Below, piece by piece: positions 1-6,835 of a DNA stretch of 6,835 nucleotides. The notes beneath the pieces are model-generated. The model worked only from the letters and a program-made list of their open reading frames with translations, made no database searches and was not told where the DNA came from. The translations under genes and the position numbers were made by a program. The stretch is taken from NCBI GenBank assembly GCA_005884985.1, contig VAYK01000201.1, positions 1 through 6,835 of the forward strand, in the 5' to 3' direction. Each line of letters starts with the position of its first letter. The first letter of the stretch is position 1. This DNA comes from Actinomycetota bacterium (lineage in GTDB: Bacteria; Actinomycetota; Thermoleophilia; Solirubrobacterales; 70-9).

Positions 1-858
1 CTGCGCGGGCGCACGATCATCAACCTGTTCTACGAGTCGAGCACTCGCACGAGCTCTTCCTTCGAGCTGGCAGCGAAGCGGCTGTCGGCCGACGTCATCA
101 CGGTAAAGGCGGCCGGCTCCTCGATCGACAAGGGCGAGTCGCTGAAGGACACGATCGCGACCCTGAGCGCCTACGGGCCCGAGGCAATCGTGATTCGCTC
201 CCCACACGCGGGCGCGGCCGAGCTCGTCGCGCGCTGGAGCGACGCCGCGGTGATCAATGCCGGCGACGGCAAGCATGAGCACCCCAGCCAGGCGCTGCTC
301 GACGTCTACACGCTCCGGCGGCGACTCGGGACGCTGGAGGGCAAGCGGATCTGGATCGTCGGGGATGTGCTGCACAGCCGCGTGGCCCGCTCCAACGTGC
401 TCGCCTTCGGCGCCATGGGGGCCGAGGTGACGGTCTGCGGGCCGCCAACCCTGATTCCGCGCGGGTTCGAAACGGCGCTTGGGTGCCGGGTCTCCTACGA
501 CCTCGCCGGCCTCGGCGAGGCCGACGTGGTCTACGCGCTGCGCATGCAGCGGGAGCGGATGCGCGAGTCCTTCGTGCCTTCGATCCGCGAGTACGCGGCC
601 CAGTATCAGATCGACTCGCGGCGGCTCGGCTCGCGTCAGCTGCTCATGCATCCGGGCCCCGTGAACCGTGGCATCGAGCTCTCGCCCGAGGTGATCGACG
701 GCCCGCAATCGCTGATCGCCGAGCAGGTCGAGAGCGGGCTGGTGGTGCGGATGGCGATCCTGTACGAGCTGCTCGCGGGCGGGCGGCCGCGCGGCGGCGC
801 CCGCGCCGGCGACCCCGACCAGCTCCCCGGGCCGACGCCCATCAAGGAGCCCGCGTGA
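1..858 (+). CDS. pyrB: Aspartate carbamoyltransferase catalytic subunit, 5'-truncated by the window edge
   Basis: It condenses carbamoyl phosphate with L-aspartate to N-carbamoyl-L-aspartate in the cytoplasm, the committed step of pyrimidine synthesis. The frame is open from base 1 to the TGA at 856-858, giving 285 visible residues. STRT, the carbamoyl-phosphate loop, lies at 40-51, so compared with the E. coli enzyme (motif at residue 52) about 35-45 N-terminal residues and the start codon lie upstream. Other family motifs seen are DKGESLKDT with the 80s-loop lysine at 130-132, HPSQALLD at 280-303, IVGDVLHSRVARSN around 355-396, LRMQRERM at 538-561 and HPGPVNRG at 649-672. The HPGPVNRG form is the one found in ATCases that pair with class I dihydroorotases rather than in the E. 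coli type. The last 25 or so residues (from about 778) are a Gly/Pro/Arg-rich tail with no motif. The gene overlaps pyrC by 4 bp. The identification is very secure. Confidence 0.97.
   Translation: MRGRTIINLFYESSTRTSSSFELAAKRLSADVITVKAAGSSIDKGESLKDTIATLSAYGPEAIVIRSPHAGAAELVARWSDAAVINAGDGKHEHPSQALLDVYTLRRRLGTLEGKRIWIVGDVLHSRVARSNVLAFGAMGAEVTVCGPPTLIPRGFETALGCRVSYDLAGLGEADVVYALRMQRERMRESFVPSIREYAAQYQIDSRRLGSRQLLMHPGPVNRGIELSPEVIDGPQSLIAEQVESGLVVRMAILYELLAGGRPRGGARAGDPDQLPGPTPIKEPA
844..849 (+). promoter_or_regulatory. Shine-Dalgarno site of pyrC inside the end of pyrB
   Basis: AAGGAG lies 5 nt before the GTG at 855. It is the strongest ribosome-binding site visible in the window and sits inside the last codons of pyrB (IKEPA). 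It decides the pyrC start: the competing in-frame GTG at 912 has no comparable site. Its position lets ribosomes finishing pyrB re-initiate at the overlapping GTGA. Confidence 0.75.
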
Positions 859-2261
859 GCGACTCGGGATCGATCGCGTCGTTGGATTGGCGCGGCGGAA
901 ACGGGACGGCCGTGGGCGACCTCGTGCTGCGGCGAGCGTTGGTCCTCGACCCTCGTGCCGGCATCGACGGCACATACGACGTCGTCGTGCGCGACGGCGA
1001 GATCGCCGAGCTCGCCGACCCGGGAAGCGCCGGGCCGCCGTCACCTGCGGCCGGGGGTGAAGGCGAGCTGATCGAGGCCGAGGGCAGGGCCGTGTTCCCG
1101 GCCTTCTTCGACCCTCACGTCCACCTCCGCACGCCGGGCGACGAGGACGAGGAGGACCTCGAGACCGGCACGCGGGCCGCGGCGGCGGGAGGCTACTGCG
1201 GGATCCTGGCGATGGCCAACACGCAGCCGCCCGTGGAGACGGCCGCGGACATTCGCGCCCTGCGCGAGCGAGCTGCCGACGACGCCTCCGTTCCCACTGG
1301 ATTTCTGGCCTGCGTCACCCGCGGCATGGAGGGCGAGGAGCTGGCCGAGATGGCCGAGCTGCACGACGCCGGGGCGGCCGGGTTCTCCGACGATGGCCTG
1401 CCGATCTCGAACGCGCGCGTGCTGCGCCGCGCGCTTCAGTACCAACGGCTCGTGGGAGCTCAGATCGCGCTCCACGAAGAGGACCACGATCTGTCGCGAC
1501 CCGCCGGCGCGCACCAGCCGCACCTCGGCGGCGCCATGCATGAGGGGCCGGTCTCGGCCGCCCTGGGCCTCGCCGGTATCCCCTCCGTCGCCGAGTCGAC
1601 GATGATCGCCCGTGACGCCGCGCTGGCCGCCTACGAGGCTGCACGCATCCACGTCCAGCATCTGTCGGCTCGCGAGTCGGTCGAGGCGGTCGCCGCCGCA
1701 AAGCAGGCGGGGGTCGAGATCACCTGCGAGGCGACGCCCCATCATCTGACGCTCACCGACGAGGCGGTCAGGAGCCTCGATGCGCGGTTCAAGATGAACC
1801 CGCCGCTTCGCTCCGAAGACGACCGCCAGGCGCTGATCGATGGTCTGCGCTCGGGCGTGATCGACTGCGTCGCCACCGACCACGCGCCCCATTCGGTGGA
1901 CGAGAAGGAGGTCCCGTTCGAGGAGGCGGCGATGGGCGTAACCGGGCTGGAGACGGCGTTCTGTGTCCTGCACACCGACCTGGTCCTGCCCGGGGTGCTC
2001 GAGCTGGCCGTCCTGGTCGACCGGATGAGCGCCGGGGCGGCCCCGTTCGGGCTCGAGCTTCCCAGTCTCGCCCCGGGAAACGAGGCGAACTTGGTGCTCT
2101 TCGACCCCGAGGCCGAGTGGGAGGCCGGCGCCGAGGGCTGGGAGAGCCGCTCCCACAACTCCTGCTTCGCGGGCCGGGCCCTGCGTGGCCGGGTGCTGAT
2201 GACCGTGGTCGCCGGCCGGGTCGCCTACCGCCAGCGCAGTTTCGCGATGGGGGTGGCATGA
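855..2261 (+). CDS. pyrC: Dihydroorotase, class I (amidohydrolase superfamily)
   Basis: This zinc enzyme reversibly cyclises N-carbamoyl-L-aspartate to dihydroorotate, the third pyrimidine step. From the GTG at 855 it is 468 residues. The metal-site motifs of class I enzymes are in order: DPHVHLR (D86, H88, H90), GFSDDG (D179/D180, the aspartate used where class II has a carbamylated lysine), ALHEED (H207), VQHLSA (H269) and ATDHAPH (D342). CEATPHHL, KMNPPLRSEDDR and GVTGLETAF are also present. The C-terminal AGRALRGRVLMTVVAGR forms the small beta domain usual for amidohydrolases. The start is set by AAGGAG at 844-849 and the GTGA overlap with pyrB. The first 19 residues precede the usual amidohydrolase start, so GTG 912 is a weaker alternative. 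Small departures from the family are HLRTPG for the common HLREPG, MANT for MPNT, and about 7 extra residues (PAGAHQPHL) after the H207 motif. Adjacency to pyrB fits the DHOase-ATCase complexes known in Aquifex and Thermus, but complex formation here is inference. Confidence 0.96.
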   Translation: MSDSGSIASLDWRGGNGTAVGDLVLRRALVLDPRAGIDGTYDVVVRDGEIAELADPGSAGPPSPAAGGEGELIEAEGRAVFPAFFDPHVHLRTPGDEDEEDLETGTRAAAAGGYCGILAMANTQPPVETAADIRALRERAADDASVPTGFLACVTRGMEGEELAEMAELHDAGAAGFSDDGLPISNARVLRRALQYQRLVGAQIALHEEDHDLSRPAGAHQPHLGGAMHEGPVSAALGLAGIPSVAESTMIARDAALAAYEAARIHVQHLSARESVEAVAAAKQAGVEITCEATPHHLTLTDEAVRSLDARFKMNPPLRSEDDRQALIDGLRSGVIDCVATDHAPHSVDEKEVPFEEAAMGVTGLETAFCVLHTDLVLPGVLELAVLVDRMSAGAAPFGLELPSLAPGNEANLVLFDPEAEWEAGAEGWESRSHNSCFAGRALRGRVLMTVVAGRVAYRQRSFAMGVA

Positions 2262-2821
2262 GCGGGCAGAAGCTTGACCCAGAGCGGGCTGCTCTCGTGG
2301 TGATCGACGTTCAGGAGGGGTTCCGGAAGGCGGTGCCGAGCTTCGAACAGATCGCCGAGGCGACCGCTGCGCTGGTCAAGGGGGCGAAGGCGGTCGGGGT
2401 CCCGATCGTGGTCACCGAGCAGTATCCGAAGGGCCTCGGCACCACCGCGCCCGAGGTCGCGGACCATCTGCCCGAGGACCTGGCTCCGATCGAGAAGGTC
2501 TGCTTCTCCGCCACGGAGGCCGAGGGCTTCGACCTCGCCGGTCGAGACCAGGCGCTGGTCTGCGGGATCGAGGCGCACGTCTGCGTCAACCAGACGACGC
2601 TCGACCTGCTCGACGAGGGAGTCGAGGTGCACGCTGCGCGCGACGCGGTGGGGTCGCGCTTCGACGAGAACCGTGAGGTCGGGCTGGCGAAGGCCGAGCG
2701 CGCCGGGGCTGTGATCACGAGCGTCGAGACGGCGCTGTTCGAACTCGTTGGCCGCGCCGGGACCGACCAGTTCAAGCAGGTGCAGAAGGTGGTTCTCGAA
2801 TACGCGCCAAATCCGTCATGA
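2258..2821 (+). CDS. Isochorismatase-family cysteine hydrolase, ISOC1/ISOC2-like, substrate unknown
   Basis: A 187-residue single-domain hydrolase of the isochorismatase-like fold, the normal size for the family. The catalytic triad expected of these enzymes is visible: D17 in ALVVIDVQEGF, K80 in APIEKVCFSA, and nucleophile C109 in CGIEAHVCVNQT. VVTEQYPKGLGTT at residues 51-63 and GIEAHVCV resemble the ISOC1/ISOC2 branch more than true isochorismatases or nicotinamidases. No signal peptide or membrane segment is seen, so it is probably cytoplasmic. The start is the ATG of an ATGA overlap with the pyrC stop; a G-rich run at 2249-2256 is a weak ribosome site. The family hydrolyses amides, N-carbamoyl compounds (N-carbamoylsarcosine, ureidoacrylate in RutB) or vinyl ethers. 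A role in clearing a side product of carbamoyl-aspartate or dihydroorotate chemistry is suggested only by its position inside the operon. The fold assignment is firm and the function is open. Confidence 0.9.
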   Translation: MSGQKLDPERAALVVIDVQEGFRKAVPSFEQIAEATAALVKGAKAVGVPIVVTEQYPKGLGTTAPEVADHLPEDLAPIEKVCFSATEAEGFDLAGRDQALVCGIEAHVCVNQTTLDLLDEGVEVHAARDAVGSRFDENREVGLAKAERAGAVITSVETALFELVGRAGTDQFKQVQKVVLEYAPNPS

Positions 2822-3948
2822 GCGGGTACGTGCTGCTGGAGGATGGCGCCCGCTTCGATGGTGAGCTGCGCGGGGGCGGCGAATGGGTCACGGGCGAGGT
2901 GGTCTTCAACACCGCGATGACGGGCTACCAGGAGTCGGTGACCGACCCCTCCTACGCGGGCCAGATCATCACCTTCACCTATCCACTGATCGGCAACTAC
3001 GGCGTCGCGGCGGCGGCCATGGAGTCCGATCGAGCCCAGGCGCGGGGGGTGATCATGCGCGAGGCCAAGAACAGCGAGGACGCCGCCGACGCCGAGGGCG
3101 GCTGGCTCGACTGGCTTCGCGACAGCGAGGTGCCCGCGATCGACGAGGTGGACACCCGGGCTCTCGTGCGCCACATCCGCGACCGGGGGGCGATGCGGGG
3201 CGGGATCTTCCCCGCCGAGCTCGCCGAGACCGAGGCGCGGGAGCGGGTCGCGGCAGAGCTGCCGATGAGCGGCGCCGACCTCGCCCGAAAGGTGTCGCCT
3301 GCCGAGCCGGTCGAGCTGGGCGCCGACCGCGGGTCGGCGGCCTCCGGGCCCCACGTGGTCGGCATCGACACCGGCATCAAGCACAGCATCCTTCGCCAGC
3401 TCCGGGAGCGCGGCTGCCGGGTGACCCTGCTGCCATGCGGCGCCAGCCCCGACGCGGTTTTGGCCCGGGATCCCGATCTGATCTTCCTCGCCAATGGCCC
3501 CGGCGATCCCGCGGCGCTCGACTACGTGGTGCGGACGGTCCGCGAGCTGGTCGGGAAGCGGCCCATTTTTGGTATCTGCCTCGGCCACCAGCTTCTGTGC
3601 CGCGCGGTGGGCCTCGAGACCTTCAAGCTGCCCTTCGGCCACCGTGGCGCCAACCACCCGGTCAAGGATCTGGCCACGGGGCGGATCGAGATCACCTCCC
3701 AGAACCACGGCTTCGCGGTCCGGGGGCCGCATGGCGAGTCCCGGATCGAGGGTGACGAGCCGATCCGCTGGGAGACCGACTTCGGCGCCGCCGAGCTCTC
3801 GCACCTGAACCTCTACGACCGCACGGTCGAGGGCCTCGTGCTCAAGGACGTTCGGGGAGCCACCGTCCAGTACCACCCCGAGGCGGGCCCCGGCCCGCAC
3901 GACGCCCGCTACCTGTTCGATCGCTTCCTGGAACTGGCGAATGCCTAG
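2818..3948 (+). CDS. carA: Carbamoyl phosphate synthase small subunit (glutaminase)
   Basis: It hydrolyses glutamine and channels the ammonia to CarB for carbamoyl phosphate synthesis, feeding both pyrimidines and arginine. It is 376 residues, close to the 382 of E. coli CarA. The N-terminal CarA-specific domain begins at LLEDGARFDGE and carries the hallmark GEVVFNTAMTGYQES (26-40), TDPSYAGQI and YPLIGNYGV. VDTRALVRHIRDRGAMRGGI follows at 111-130. The class I amidotransferase domain starts near residue 178 (HVVGIDTGIKHSILR), with LANGPGDP at 224-231. The catalytic triad is complete: C254 in FGICLGHQ, and H353 and E355 in QYHPEAGPGPHD. HRGANHPVKD and SQNHGFAV are also present. The ATG overlaps the preceding TGA as ATGA, with no Shine-Dalgarno at the proper distance (AAGGTGG at 2785-2791 is too far), so translation probably depends on coupling. 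The gene looks fully intact and overlaps carB by 8 bp. Confidence 0.97.
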   Translation: MSGYVLLEDGARFDGELRGGGEWVTGEVVFNTAMTGYQESVTDPSYAGQIITFTYPLIGNYGVAAAAMESDRAQARGVIMREAKNSEDAADAEGGWLDWLRDSEVPAIDEVDTRALVRHIRDRGAMRGGIFPAELAETEARERVAAELPMSGADLARKVSPAEPVELGADRGSAASGPHVVGIDTGIKHSILRQLRERGCRVTLLPCGASPDAVLARDPDLIFLANGPGDPAALDYVVRTVRELVGKRPIFGICLGHQLLCRAVGLETFKLPFGHRGANHPVKDLATGRIEITSQNHGFAVRGPHGESRIEGDEPIRWETDFGAAELSHLNLYDRTVEGLVLKDVRGATVQYHPEAGPGPHDARYLFDRFLELANA

Positions 3949-4230
3949 GCGCGACGACATTCACAAGATCCTCCTGATCGGCTCGGGCCCGATCGTCATC
4001 GGTCAGGCAGCGGAGTTCGACTACTCCGGCGCGCAGGCGTGCAAGGTGCTGCTCGCAGACGGCTTCGAGGTGGTGCTCGTCAACTCCAATCCGGCCACGA
4101 TCATGACCGACCCCGAGTTCGCCCACCGCACCTACATCGAGCCGCTGACGCTGGAGTCCGTGGAGCGGATCATCGAGCGCGAGCAGCCCGAGGCGCTCCT
4201 GCCCACCCTCGGGGGCCAGACCGCACTCAA

Positions 4231-4236
4231 CCTCTC

Positions 4237-4240
<4 letters not shown>
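4231..4240 (+). other. carB: Deletion/frameshift junction in carB
   Basis: Upstream frame: TALN ends at 4231. Downstream frame: DYEAI begins at 4237. Between them lie 5 nt, while E. coli CarB has 21 residues here (from CALELE to MIGA, 63 nt). The difference of 58 nt is not a multiple of three, which explains both the missing residues and the frame change. The size assumes this lineage has the usual spacing. The sequence shows no slippery heptamer or long repeat at the junction. Confidence 0.8.

Positions 4241-6835
<2,595 letters not shown>

Noticed and set aside
40..60. STRTSSSFE in place of the commoner STRTRxSFE in PyrB as a lost active-site residue
   Set aside because: The catalytic S-T-R-T is intact. 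Only the following position differs, and I recall the same form in related actinobacterial enzymes.
483..854. Upstream extension of the pyrC frame back to 483
   Set aside because: This stretch overlaps conserved PyrB in another frame, is Arg/Ala-rich, and lacks dihydroorotase similarity. AAGGAG places the start at 855.
1041..2156. 371-codon open frame on the minus strand opposite pyrC
   Set aside because: It is a mirror of conserved dihydroorotase sequence with no motif of its own.
2117..2257. Upstream extension of the hydrolase frame back to 2117
   Set aside because: It lies over the conserved C-terminus of PyrC and adds Gly/Arg/Pro-rich sequence not found in the family. The ATGA at 2258 fits the operon pattern and the family length.
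2311..3960. 549-codon open frame on the minus strand opposite the hydrolase and carA
   Set aside because: It is exactly opposite strongly conserved carA and the hydrolase. The translation is Arg/Gly/Ala/Leu-rich without motifs, as expected from GC-skewed third positions.

Overview
This is a high-GC window, with almost every third codon position G or C. It holds a tightly packed pyrimidine-biosynthesis operon, all on the + strand: pyrB (5' end outside the window), pyrC, a small isochorismatase-family hydrolase, carA and carB (3' end outside). The GC-rich codon use and the style of PyrB (FYESSTRT, HPGPVNRG) and class I PyrC (HVHLRTPG, GFSDDG) suggest Actinomycetota, probably the Thermoleophilia/Solirubrobacterales side. 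That placement is from remembered family resemblance, not a search.

Layout. pyrB occupies 1-858, pyrC 855-2261, the hydrolase 2258-2821, carA 2818-3948, and carB 3941 to the window end. Each gene overlaps the next, by 4, 4, 4 and 8 bp. There is no intergenic space, and I see no promoter, terminator, RNA gene or mobile-element gene. CarA and CarB together make carbamoyl phosphate from glutamine, bicarbonate and ATP. PyrB joins it to aspartate, and PyrC closes the ring to dihydroorotate. The operon therefore covers the first three steps of UMP synthesis. The extra member is the cysteine hydrolase between pyrC and carA, whose substrate is unknown.

The unusual part is carB. As written it is not one reading frame. 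The first 99 residues read from 3941. At about 4232-4237 the homology jumps to another frame, and about 21 conserved residues are represented by only 5 nt, consistent with loss of roughly 58 bp. The rest of CarB then stays open from 4237 to the window edge with intact ATP-grasp motifs. Two more departures lie downstream: a shortened oligomerisation domain (about 43 residues shorter than E. coli CarB, near 5254-5319), and a linker between the two synthetase halves (about 5371-5538) that is about 40 codons longer than usual. That linker has clearly foreign codon use and looks like a small in-frame inserted element. Whether the frame break is genuine or an assembly error cannot be decided from the sequence alone.
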